Source: Gammaproteobacteria bacterium (GTDB lineage: Bacteria > Pseudomonadota > Gammaproteobacteria > Pseudomonadales > GM7GCV1). From it: a DNA stretch of 6,783 nucleotides. Of this stretch, positions 1 to 6,500 are shown one piece after another (positions within the stretch are counted from its first letter, which is position 1; every line of letters starts with the position of its first letter). The notes beneath the pieces were generated by a model. It was not told the DNA's origin. It ran no database searches and worked only from the letters and a program-made list of their open reading frames with translations. Made by a program: the position numbers and the translations under genes. The stretch is from assembly GCA_030830945.1 (NCBI GenBank), contig JAURLY010000265.1, positions 1 through 6,783 of the forward strand. The letters are read 5' to 3'.

Positions 1-55
1 CATCTAGGAGAGGCGTGTCCGGACATGTTTGTGGAATTTCAGTGAAGGTTTTCAT
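1..55 (-). CDS. dxs: 1-deoxy-D-xylulose-5-phosphate synthase, N-terminal fragment (cut by window edge)
   Basis: DXS is a cytoplasmic thiamine-diphosphate enzyme that condenses pyruvate with glyceraldehyde 3-phosphate, the first step of the MEP isoprenoid pathway. Only 18 codons are visible, reading MKTFTEIPQTCPDTPLLD from the ATG at 55-53. From memory this matches the conserved N-terminus of gammaproteobacterial DXS, of the form F-x-EIP-x3-P-x-TPLLD. The gene follows ispA on the same strand after about 31 nt, and xseB-ispA-dxs is a well-known gammaproteobacterial order, so context supports the call strongly. No good Shine-Dalgarno sequence precedes the ATG, so translation may depend on ispA. 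The thiamine-diphosphate-binding and catalytic parts lie outside the window and cannot be judged. Confidence 0.85.
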   Translation of the reverse strand, partial: MKTFTEIPQTCPDTPLLD

Positions 56-86
56 GAGCGCGGGAATTCTACATGAAGGCAGGGGA

Positions 87-989
87 CTAGTGGGTTCTCT
101 CGACTATGAAATCTGCCAGTTGAGTTAAAAAAGAGCAATTTGTGAAACCGCCAAGCGCGTCTATGGCTTGGCTATGGGCTTCATGCAGTTTGCCCTTGGC
201 TCCATCGATACCCAGAATAGACACATAGCTGGGCTTGTCGCGAATGGCATCGGCGCCCTGTTGTTTGCCCAGCGTATTAGTGTCGGCAATGCAATCCAGT
301 ATGTCATCCTGGATCTGGAAGGCCAGACCAATATTTTCCGCATAGGTTTTTAGAGTGGCTAATTGGTTCTTGTCTTCACAGCCAGCGGCACTGGCGCCCA
401 TGAGAACACTCGCACAAATCAGTGCACCTGTTTTCATTGAGTGCATTTGCATCAATGCATCCAGATCGGGCTTCTCGCCTACGGCTTGAAGATCGATCAT
501 TTGCCCGCCAGCCATGCCACTTGCCCCGGCGCCTTCGGCAAGAAGTCGAACCAGGGTTAGCTTTTGTGGCGGTTGTATGTTTTTGGCGTGCGTAAGTGTT
601 TCAAAAGCCAATGTTTGCAAGGCATCGCCGGCGAGAATGGCTGTCGCTTCGTCAAATTGCTTATGAACAGATGGGTTACCTCGGCGGAGGTCGTCATCAT
701 CCATGGCCGGCAGGTCGTCGTGGATTAGAGAATAGGCATGGATCATCTCCAAGGCGCAGGCAGAGTTGAGGATTGCATCATTTTCCAGGGCAAATTCATC
801 AAATACGTGAGCACTGGCAAAACAAAGCAGAGGACGTATTCGTTTTCCGCCGTTTAAGGTGGCATAGCTCATGGCTTGAAATAGCCGTTCGGCCTGACAT
901 CCCTCTTCGGGGTCCAATAGCTTTTTCAGGTGGGCGTCAACTCGCTGGATTACTGAGTGACTGAAAGATTCCAGGCTGTTTTGCCCCAT
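87..989 (-). CDS. ispA: Farnesyl diphosphate synthase (polyprenyl synthetase family)
   Basis: The enzyme condenses isopentenyl diphosphate with dimethylallyl and then geranyl diphosphate to make farnesyl diphosphate, the precursor of quinone side chains and undecaprenyl phosphate. It is cytoplasmic. The 300-aa product has the usual family length. Visible motifs, in order, are GGKRIRP (47-53, diphosphate binding), the first Asp-rich motif DDLPAMD inside a longer Asp run (91-100) followed by RRG, GGQMID (161-166), MKTG (185-188) and the second Asp-rich motif FQIQDDILD (224-232), then the GKQQGAD and DKPSY segments. I chose the ATG at 989-987 because it overlaps the xseB stop as TAATG and begins a normal IspA N-terminus (MGQNSLESF). 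An upstream in-frame start would add 36 residues read from xseB sequence in another frame. The chain-length call (C15) comes from similarity and from the dxs/xseB context. Confidence 0.95.
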   Translation of the reverse strand: MGQNSLESFSHSVIQRVDAHLKKLLDPEEGCQAERLFQAMSYATLNGGKRIRPLLCFASAHVFDEFALENDAILNSACALEMIHAYSLIHDDLPAMDDDDLRRGNPSVHKQFDEATAILAGDALQTLAFETLTHAKNIQPPQKLTLVRLLAEGAGASGMAGGQMIDLQAVGEKPDLDALMQMHSMKTGALICASVLMGASAAGCEDKNQLATLKTYAENIGLAFQIQDDILDCIADTNTLGKQQGADAIRDKPSYVSILGIDGAKGKLHEAHSQAIDALGGFTNCSFLTQLADFIVERTH

Positions 990-1264
990 TAGTCCGAACC
1001 TGAGGTGCTCGCAGGCAGGGGTTCTTCCGTAGTGACGCCGTTTTTTTCCATTAATACATTGATGCGCTGTTGAGCAACATCCAGGGCTGATTGGCACTCA
1101 CGCGTCAGCTTTATGCCTTGCTCATAAGCCTGAAGTGACTGTTCCAGAGTCAAATTTCCTTTTTCCAGATCAGTCACTATATCCTCAAGCTCGGCGAGTT
1201 TCTTCTCGAAATCAGGCAGGCGTGAGGCGTTTTCTTTGCTGGGTTTACTGGTGGAATTGGCCAT
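989..1264 (-). CDS. xseB: Exodeoxyribonuclease VII small subunit
   Basis: XseB joins XseA to form exonuclease VII, which degrades single-stranded DNA in both directions to oligonucleotides in mismatch repair and recombination. The 91-aa product is a little longer than the roughly 80-aa E. coli protein. The family core is clear: FEKKLAELEDIVTDLEKGNL (19-38), then LEQSLQAYEQGIKL and CQSALDVAQQRI, two amphipathic helices forming a helical hairpin. The tail (VTTEEPLPASTSGSD) is acidic, polar and probably disordered. I prefer the ATG at 1264-1262, giving MANSTSKPS. A TTG at 1321 would add 19 residues (MTEHRLYLRVCDKCS and onward) unlike the family. The bases before the chosen ATG are pyrimidine-rich on the coding strand, with no Shine-Dalgarno sequence, which is odd for the first gene of an operon. 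The stop overlaps the ispA start by one base. xseA is not in the window. Confidence 0.93.
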   Translation of the reverse strand: MANSTSKPSKENASRLPDFEKKLAELEDIVTDLEKGNLTLEQSLQAYEQGIKLTRECQSALDVAQQRINVLMEKNGVTTEEPLPASTSGSD

Positions 1265-1370
1265 AGTTAAGAGGGAGGAACATTTGTCGCAAACCCTAAG
1301 GTATAGCCTATGTTCGGTCAATCTGAAATTCGTACAATTGTCATCTGGACAAGGTTAAAATGCGCAAGGA

Positions 1371-1398
1371 TTGACACTAGGCTGGCATGGGTTAATAT
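1371..1398 (+). promoter_or_regulatory. Strong sigma70-type promoter for the RNA/HNH unit
   Basis: A perfect -35 hexamer TTGACA (1371-1376) is followed after 16 nt by TAATAT (1393-1398), which matches TATAAT at four of six positions including the key first T, second A and last T. Transcription would start near 1405. It points away from xseB toward the folded region and the HNH gene. It is the best promoter match I found in the window. Confidence 0.75.
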
Positions 1399-1404
1399 CA
1401 CCGA

Positions 1405-1581
1405 AAGCTCTTGGGAGTAGACGTCTTCAACAGGTTTGGATTAAGTATCGGGAAGACATTGGGGTGTGAAGATGCACTCAGGGGAACTGCCCCCTCAAAG
1501 AAAACTCCAACTCAGCATTATTCACAGTGCAGTCACCAGACAAATTTCGTAAAAGCCCCAGCCTTGCAGCGGGGCTTTTTT
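1405..1581 (+). ncRNA. Candidate structured small RNA or terminated 5' leader, family not recognised
   Basis: About 177 nt lie between a near-consensus promoter and an intrinsic terminator with no credible coding sequence. By hand it folds as follows. A closing helix pairs 1411-1418 (TTGGGAGT) with 1504-1510 (ACTCCAA): seven pairs with one bulged G. It encloses three hairpins: GTCTTC/GAAGAC (1423-1428 with 1452-1457, 23-nt loop), GGGTGT/GCACTC (1462-1467 with 1474-1479, loop GAAGAT, two G-U pairs) and AGGGG/CCCCT (1480-1484 with 1491-1495). The last two abut and could stack coaxially. A fourth hairpin, GCATT/AGTGC (1515-1519 with 1526-1530), and the terminator follow outside. Four GGA triplets lie between 1414 and 1485, but they are not clearly in loops, so a CsrA-sponge role is only a thought. 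It does not look like 6S, SRP or RNase P RNA. It may be an independent sRNA, or a cis leader that controls readthrough into the HNH gene. The 5' end is inferred from the promoter. Confidence 0.6.
1551..1581 (+). terminator. Rho-independent terminator upstream of the HNH gene
   Basis: AAAAGCCCC (1551-1559) pairs perfectly with GGGGCTTTT (1571-1579) across an 11-nt loop, and a run of six T (1576-1581) follows. The GC core plus U-tract is a textbook intrinsic terminator on the plus strand. It ends about 39 nt before the HNH start codon, so it separates that gene from the only clear promoter nearby. Confidence 0.88.
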
Positions 1582-1620
1582 GTTTGTGGTCTTCGACATG
1601 AAACGGGAGGCAGATATTAG

Positions 1621-2184
1621 ATGGAGGCACAGATATTAAGACTAAATATCGCCGGCCAGCCAATCGAGTGGCTTAACTGGCAAGAGGCAGTGACCCTCTA
1701 TGCTCGCGATATCGTTGCTTGGAGTCTGGGCGAGGTTGTCCGGGAAGTGCATGGCGGCATATGTCGAGCGACAGGTAACAGGTCATGCATTCAGGTGCCC
1801 AGTATTATTGCCAGCAGTGGCGAAAGACTGGCTAAGCCGCGAAGTACTTACCCGCTAAACAACAAAACCCTGTTTGCTCGCGACGAGCACCTTTGTATGT
1901 ATTGCGGAAATCATTTCTCCGAGGCGGAATTAACTCGGGATCATATCGTCCCTTTGTCCCGCGGCGGTCAGGATATTTGGGAAAATGTGGTGGCTGCCTG
2001 TCGGCGCTGCAACCAGCACAAGGGAAATCTGGAATTACAGCATGTGGGGATGGAACTTCTGGCTATGCCTTACCGTCCGAATCTGGCTGAATATCTGGCG
2101 TTATTAAATGATCGCCGAATACGAGCTGACCAAATGGAGTTTCTCAGCTCACAGTTTTCCAAAAATTACCGTAAAGTCGCTTAG
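1621..2184 (+). CDS. HNH endonuclease-domain protein (McrA-like fold), cellular role unknown
   Basis: The 187-aa protein is a predicted soluble metal-dependent nuclease-fold protein. The core spans about 85-136: CMYC (Cys92, Cys95), LTRDHIVPLSRGG with Asp107-His108, WENVV with Asn122, and ACRRCNQHKG with Cys127, Cys130, Asn131 and Lys134. The four cysteines form a zinc ribbon, and His108/Asn122 supply the HNH signature, so the site looks intact. About 84 N-terminal residues (ILRLNIAGQPIEWLNWQEAV and onward) and a C-terminal tail (MELLAMPYRPNLAEYLALL) flank it. I recall this arrangement in a stand-alone HNH family common in gammaproteobacteria. The ATG at 1621 has GGGAGG at 1605-1610, ten bases upstream, and a stop codon sits just before it. 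There is no RuvC domain, methylase or intron context, so it is unlikely to be homing, IscB-type or part of a restriction pair. The substrate is unknown. Confidence 0.88.
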   Translation: MEAQILRLNIAGQPIEWLNWQEAVTLYARDIVAWSLGEVVREVHGGICRATGNRSCIQVPSIIASSGERLAKPRSTYPLNNKTLFARDEHLCMYCGNHFSEAELTRDHIVPLSRGGQDIWENVVAACRRCNQHKGNLELQHVGMELLAMPYRPNLAEYLALLNDRRIRADQMEFLSSQFSKNYRKVA

Positions 2185-2189
2185 TAATA

Positions 2190-2205
2190 TTAGCCATTTG
2201 GCTAA
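2190..2205 (+). repeat. Short hairpin just after the HNH gene
   Basis: TTAGCC (2190-2195) and GGCTAA (2200-2205) form a 6-bp perfect stem with the tetraloop ATTT, five bases after the HNH stop codon. It is not followed by a T-run, so it may be a weak or Rho-assisted 3' end rather than a proper intrinsic terminator. Confidence 0.4.
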
Positions 2206-2234
2206 AACCTACCTTTGTTTTTAAAGCTAAGCAT

Positions 2235-2263
2235 ATTCTGTATTTCGGAGAGAAATACAGAAT
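2235..2263. repeat. Perfect 12-bp inverted repeat (operator or hairpin)
   Basis: ATTCTGTATTTC (2235-2246) is exactly inverted as GAAATACAGAAT (2252-2263) around the 5-nt centre GGAGA. Neither side has a T-run, so it does not look like an intrinsic terminator. The symmetry and its position upstream of the efflux genes fit either a dimeric repressor/activator site or a transcript-end hairpin for the HNH gene. No transcription factor is encoded in the window to pair with it. Confidence 0.55.
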
Positions 2264-2269
2264 TGTGAA

Positions 2270-2284
2270 TAGTAATTATTATCA
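2270..2284. promoter_or_regulatory. Fur-box-like palindrome upstream of the efflux operon
   Basis: TAGTAATTATTATCA matches the 7-1-7 Fur consensus TGATAAT-N-ATTATCA at 12 of 14 positions. The right half is perfect and the left half has two mismatches. It lies about 175 nt before the adaptor start codon and about 25 nt before a weak -35-like box. The surrounding sequence is AT-rich, so a chance match is possible. Confidence 0.35.
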
Positions 2285-2308
2285 ATAAATTCAAAACTTT
2301 GTCATCTT

Positions 2309-2336
2309 TTGTTAAGTAAGCAGTAAAAATGATAAA
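2309..2336 (+). promoter_or_regulatory. Weak promoter candidate for the efflux operon
   Basis: TTGTTA (2309-2314) and GATAAA (2331-2336) are separated by 16 nt, and each matches the sigma70 hexamers at four of six positions. It would give a leader of about 115 nt before the adaptor gene. Other AT-rich -10-like boxes exist near 2365-2375 without good -35 partners, so the true promoter could differ or need an activator. Confidence 0.25.
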
Positions 2337-2459
2337 GATATAAAAGAAAAAATTGATCTAGGTCTATTATATACATTACCTGCTCTGCTATTTTCCGTTC
2401 TCTGCACCTAGCAGTGCCAGCCACAAAAAAGCTAATAAACACTATAAACAGGCTCAGTA

Positions 2460-3545
2460 ATGAATTTTTGTCATTATAAGAAGGGAGTACAGAATGCTAT
2501 TTCTGGTTTTTTCCTTTCGCTTTTTTTAATTGTTTCTATACCTTCCGCCGCAATTTCCCAAACAACCATTCCCATATCGGCTGCGAACCGGGCGGCACTA
2601 GGTATAGAGACGGAATCGGTTCTTCCGTCAACAGCTTATGCGCGCACAACAGCAACTGGTGTGGTGATTGCGCCGGCAGGCAGCTCTTTTCCAATAACCA
2701 GCCCATTTAGCGGAGTGCTGGTCAAGCCGTTGGTATTTTCCGGAGCGAATGTCTCAAAGGGGCAAGAAGTCGCCCTGCTACATAGCCCTGAATATTCGAC
2801 GGCCAAGGCTCAGTTGGTAACGCTTCGTTTAAATATGGTTCATAACCAGCACTTGTATGAAAGCGAGGAAGCTTTGTATGAACTAGGCTTGCGTTCGGAG
2901 TTGGAGCTAGATGAAGCCAAGCATGAAATGGAATCTGCAAGGCTCGAATTTTTAGCAATGGATGAACGGTTGTCTGCCGTTTTACCCGGCAATGCGCCTG
3001 GCAATTTTGTGCTAACGACCTCAGTGGATGGCGTGGTTAGTAATTTTTCTACACGGCAGGGCTCTGAAGTTAGTATAGCTAGCCCATTGTTAACTGTTTT
3101 TTCAGGGAGTAAATATTGGGCCAGCGTGCAAATTGCCGAGGTCGGTGCAGCACAAGTCTCGACAGGTACTGAAGTCCAGCTAAGCCAAACAGATACGTTG
3201 GGCACGGTTGTTTCAATAGAGCCCGAGATTGATCCGGTATCTCGTTCGTTGGAAGTTATTGTTGAGCTTCCAGATGATGGGCAATGGCGTATAGGTCAAC
3301 TTGTTTCAGCGAGCTTCTTGTCAGAGGTAAGTCCGGGAACTCAAGCTTTGCCAGAACGATCAATTGTACGTATAGCGGGAAATACTTTTGTCTTTGTTGA
3401 AGTACCTTCTGGCTTTCGCTTGACGCCAGTCACTATTCAAACGCGATCTCGAAATATTGTCATAGTTTCTGGAGATCTTGCTGCGGGTGATCGGGTGGCA
3501 ATTTCGGGATTGGCCGCCTTAAAAAATATTATCGAAGGAGCCTAG
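2460..3545 (+). CDS. RND efflux periplasmic adaptor subunit (membrane fusion protein, CusB/CzcB-like)
   Basis: The adaptor bridges an inner-membrane RND pump and an outer-membrane channel in the periplasm. The 361-aa product starts with a basic stretch and a hydrophobic segment (about 14-31), then SIPSAAISQ, so a signal peptide cleaved near residue 34 is likely. No lipobox Cys is present, so it is not a lipoprotein. The first half of the lipoyl/barrel-sandwich domain is at about 80-110 (SPFSGVLVKPLVFSGANVSKGQEV). A short alpha-hairpin follows (about 113-173, containing SPEYSTAKAQL and a Glu/Leu-rich coiled coil), then the second lipoyl half (SVDGVVSNFSTRQGSEV, from 188), a beta-barrel and a membrane-proximal domain. 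The SPEY-AQ motif suits heavy-metal adaptors, but the N-terminal Met metal site of CusB and a His-rich region are not evident. The ATG at 2460 has only a weak AGG upstream (2450-2452). The pump gene follows after 6 nt. Confidence 0.88.
   Translation: MNFCHYKKGVQNAISGFFLSLFLIVSIPSAAISQTTIPISAANRAALGIETESVLPSTAYARTTATGVVIAPAGSSFPITSPFSGVLVKPLVFSGANVSKGQEVALLHSPEYSTAKAQLVTLRLNMVHNQHLYESEEALYELGLRSELELDEAKHEMESARLEFLAMDERLSAVLPGNAPGNFVLTTSVDGVVSNFSTRQGSEVSIASPLLTVFSGSKYWASVQIAEVGAAQVSTGTEVQLSQTDTLGTVVSIEPEIDPVSRSLEVIVELPDDGQWRIGQLVSASFLSEVSPGTQALPERSIVRIAGNTFVFVEVPSGFRLTPVTIQTRSRNIVIVSGDLAAGDRVAISGLAALKNIIEGA
3535..3540 (+). promoter_or_regulatory. Ribosome binding site of the RND pump gene
   Basis: AAGGAG lies within the last codons of the adaptor gene, 11 nt before the pump ATG at 3552. 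It is much stronger than the adaptor's own site and fixes the pump start. The arrangement suggests translational coupling. Confidence 0.7.
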
Positions 3546-3551
3546 GCGCTC

Positions 3552-6500
3552 ATGTTAGATCGTGTAATTGGGTTTTCATTAACCCAGCGAGCCTTGGTGC
3601 TTCTGGCGGCTGTTTTCCTGCTTGGTGCCGGGATAGCATCACTTACTCGCTTACCCATTGATGCGTTTCCAGAGATAGCACCCACCCAGGTAAAGCTGAT
3701 CATGAAGGCGCCCGGAATGACACCGGAAGAGGTTGAATCGAGAGTCTTGCGCCCACTTGAGCTGGAATTATTGGGAATCCCCAACCAGACCATAATGAGG
3801 GCGACGGCAAAGTACGCTATCGCGGACATCACTATAGATTTTGAAGAAGGAACGGATGTTTATTGGGCGCGTCAGCAAGTTTCGGAGCGGCTGGTTACTG
3901 TGCAAGAAGAATTGCCTGACACAGTTGAGGGCGGCCTCGCACCAATCTCTACGGCACTGTCCGAACTGTTTATGTTTACCGTTGAGGGCGAAGACTACTC
4001 TTTGGAAGAGCGCCGTTCATTGCTCGACTGGCTGATACGACCCAGCTTGAGAACACTGCCAGGCGTTGCTGATGTCAATGCATTGGGTGGGCGTGTTCGT
4101 ACTTTCGATATTGTTCCTGACGAGGCGGCTATGAGTGCCACCAAAACCAGCGTCGATGATATCTACCAGACGGTGATGATGAATAATCTCAACGATGGTG
4201 CTGGGCGCATCGATGAGGGAGAAGAAGCCATTGTTGTTCGCAGTATAGGCTCTGCCCAGACGAAGGCAGATATTGCCGCACTCGTTATTCGTGAAACAAA
4301 TGGGGGGGTTTTGCGAGTTGGTGATGTTGCAGAGGTGAAGCTGGGGTCGCTTACTCGCTATGGATCTGTTACTAGCGATGGCTTGGGTGAAGCTGTTGAG
4401 GGCATTGTCGTTTCTTTGCGTGGCGCGGATGCCCGCATGGTTGTTGAGGGAGTTGAACAAAGACTGGAAGAGCTAAAGCCGAGCTTGCCAGAAGGTGTCA
4501 GCATACGTGTTTTCTATAACCGATCAGACTTAATCAACACTGCGGTTGGTACTGTCACACAGGCGCTCGTCCTGGCTGCTGTACTCGTCATTATGTTGCT
4601 TATCCTGTTTTTGGGAAATTGGCGTGCAGCACTGGTAGTGACCCTGATCTTGCCTTTTTCTGCCCTTTCAACCTTTCTTCTAATGTGGGCATTCGGTATT
4701 TCAGCAAACCTGATGAGTTTGGGGGGGTTGGCTATTGCTATTGGCATGATTGTGGATAGCGCAATTGTCGTTATTGAAAACACAGTAGAGCGACTTAAAA
4801 ACACCAGAAAGCGCGACAAGCTTCATATTATGTATCGCGCGGCAACAGAGGTGTCCATTCCTACTGCATCGGGAACTCTAATCATCTGTCTGGTATTTTT
4901 GCCCTTACTTACTTTGCAGGGTTTGGAAGGCAAATTGTTTTCCCCAGTGGCTCTGGCAATTGTGTTTGCTCTTGGCTCCGCTCTTTTTTTGGCATTTACA
5001 CTTATTCCAGTTTTTGGCTCTTTTCTTTTAGATACAAAGGACAGCCCGCAGGCGCCAATTATGAGAATGCTGACACCGCATTACGAACGACTGCTGGCGA
5101 TGGCAATGCAAACCCCGGCGGCTGTCTACTCTCTAGCGGCCATTAGTGTTGTTTTGGCTGTGATTAGCTATACGGCACTAGGGAAAACATTTATGCCAAC
5201 CATGAATGAAGGCGCTGTTGTGATGCAACTGACAGCCCTGCCATCGATTAATCTCTCACAAAGCGAGGCTGACGATTTGAGGGTTGAAGCCGCAATCATT
5301 GATCGAGTTCCTGAAGTGCAGCATGTCATCTCTCGAGTCGGTTCTGATGAGCTGGGTCTGGATCCAATGAGTTTGAATGAGAGTGATATGTTTCTGGAAC
5401 TTGCGCCGAGATCGGAATGGCGAAATCAGGATATCGATTGGCTCGTGAATGAAATTAGGACAGTCATGGCCGACTTCGTAGGTATTGAGTCATCTTTTAC
5501 CCAGCCTATCGACATGCGTGTTTCCGAGATGCTGACTGGTTCACGCGGTGATCTTGCGATCAAGATATTTGGTCCGGATGCCCAGACACTGGCTGATCTT
5601 GCGGGGGAAATAGAACAAATTATTGGCGAGGTTGAAGGCGCCACAGATGTCTTTACCGCCTCAAACGACATAGCAGAATATCTGCGTGTGGACGTTCACA
5701 GCGAGCGGGCAGGTATGTTCGGTCTTAGCGTTGTTGATGTTCAAAGGGAAATGCGTTCTCGCCTGGAAGGTGTTCTTGCAGGTGAAGTGATCGAGCCAGA
5801 TAGAAGAACGCCCATCGTCATTCGAAGCGATCGATCCTATGCTAAGAATTTGCATGAGTTCAGTGATATCAGACTTGTTACTGATAATGGCCAGCAGGTT
5901 CGCTTATACAACGTCGCCGATATTGAACGTGCTGAAGGGCTGGCCAGTGTCGAGCGGGAAAATGGTTCCAGATATGCCGTCGTCGAGGCGTTTGTTTCCG
6001 GGCGAGATCTGGTCGGTTTTGTGGAGGATGCTCAAGCGGCAGTCGATGAACAATTACAGCTGCCAGCTGGATATCGCCTTGATTTTGGGGGTGAATTTGA
6101 AAACCAGCGCCGGGCTACGGCAAGGCTTGCGTTAGTAATCCCTCTGTCTCTGGGGCTGATTTTCAGTGTCATTTTTATGACCTTGCGCTCTTTGCGGCAA
6201 ACCCTTTTGATTTTCTTCAATATCCCGTTTGCGATTGTGGGTGGCGTTATCACCCTCAGTCTTTCGGGTGAGTATCTCTCGGTGCCCGCTTCTGTCGGCT
6301 TCATCGCATTGCTTGGAATAGCGGTTCTAAATGGGCTTGTATTGGTGACCTACTTCAATGATTTACGAGCACTTGGAAAAGATATGCAAGAAACGGTTTT
6401 GCTGGGTGCTTCTCGACGCTTGAGGCCGGTCCTTATGACAGCGACAACTGCTGCATTTGGTCTGGCACCACTGTTATTTTCCACTGGGCCTGGTTCAGAA

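Larger units (their letters stand above)
1265..1620. other. Divergent intergenic region between xseB and the HNH gene
   Basis: These 356 bases separate two divergent genes. Most of the region is taken by the plus-strand promoter, RNA candidate and terminator listed separately. The xseB-ispA-dxs promoter must also lie here. On the minus strand the only -35-like box I see near a reasonable place is TTGACC at 1321-1316, but it lacks a good -10 (TAGGGT after 17 nt; TATACC is too close), so I do not call a minus-strand promoter. Short reading frames here have no family resemblance and overlap the RNA elements. Confidence 0.7.
2185..2459. other. AT-rich spacer between the HNH gene and the efflux operon
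   Basis: These 275 bases are clearly richer in A and T than the flanking genes. They hold a short hairpin, a perfect 12-bp inverted repeat, a Fur-box-like palindrome and a weak promoter candidate, all listed separately. No reading frame of interest is present. A 6-bp inverted repeat (CTGCTA 2385-2390, TAGCAG 2409-2414, 18-nt loop) lies in the probable leader but is too weak to assign a role. Confidence 0.6.

Noticed and set aside
16..25. Palindrome TGTCCGGACA
   Set aside because: It lies inside the dxs coding sequence and is only 10 bp, so it is explained by codons and chance.
990..1097. N-terminal extension of IspA by 36 residues from an upstream in-frame start
   Set aside because: The added residues come from the other frame of xseB, are Cys/His-rich and unlike any IspA N-terminus. 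The TAATG junction start at 989 fits the family length.
1265..1321. TTG start adding 19 residues to XseB
   Set aside because: TTG is a weak start, the extra residues do not resemble XseB, and the ATG at 1264 gives a typical N-terminus.
1405..1581. 6S RNA
   Set aside because: The length fits, but the 5' and 3' ends do not form the long rod with a central bubble, and the 3' end is an intrinsic terminator hairpin.
1411..1620. Plus-strand 69-codon frame and an opposing frame (1478-1663) in the intergenic region
   Set aside because: The translations are low in recognisable structure, run through the terminator hairpin, lack family resemblance, and cover the region better explained as RNA.
1405..2184. 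HEARO/OMEGA-type RNA paired with an IscB/IsrB-like HNH protein
   Set aside because: The 187-aa protein has no RuvC segments or bridge helix and is far too short. The flanks show no sign of a mobile element.
2460..2570. Adaptor as a lipoprotein
   Set aside because: No Cys follows the hydrophobic segment in a lipobox context. The only early Cys is at position 4, before the signal sequence core.
4017..4460. 147-codon minus-strand frame inside the pump gene, and other antisense frames at 2840-3205, 4514-4819 and 6032-6304
   Set aside because: They are shadows of the adaptor and pump genes in other frames, with no ribosome binding sites and no domain-like composition.
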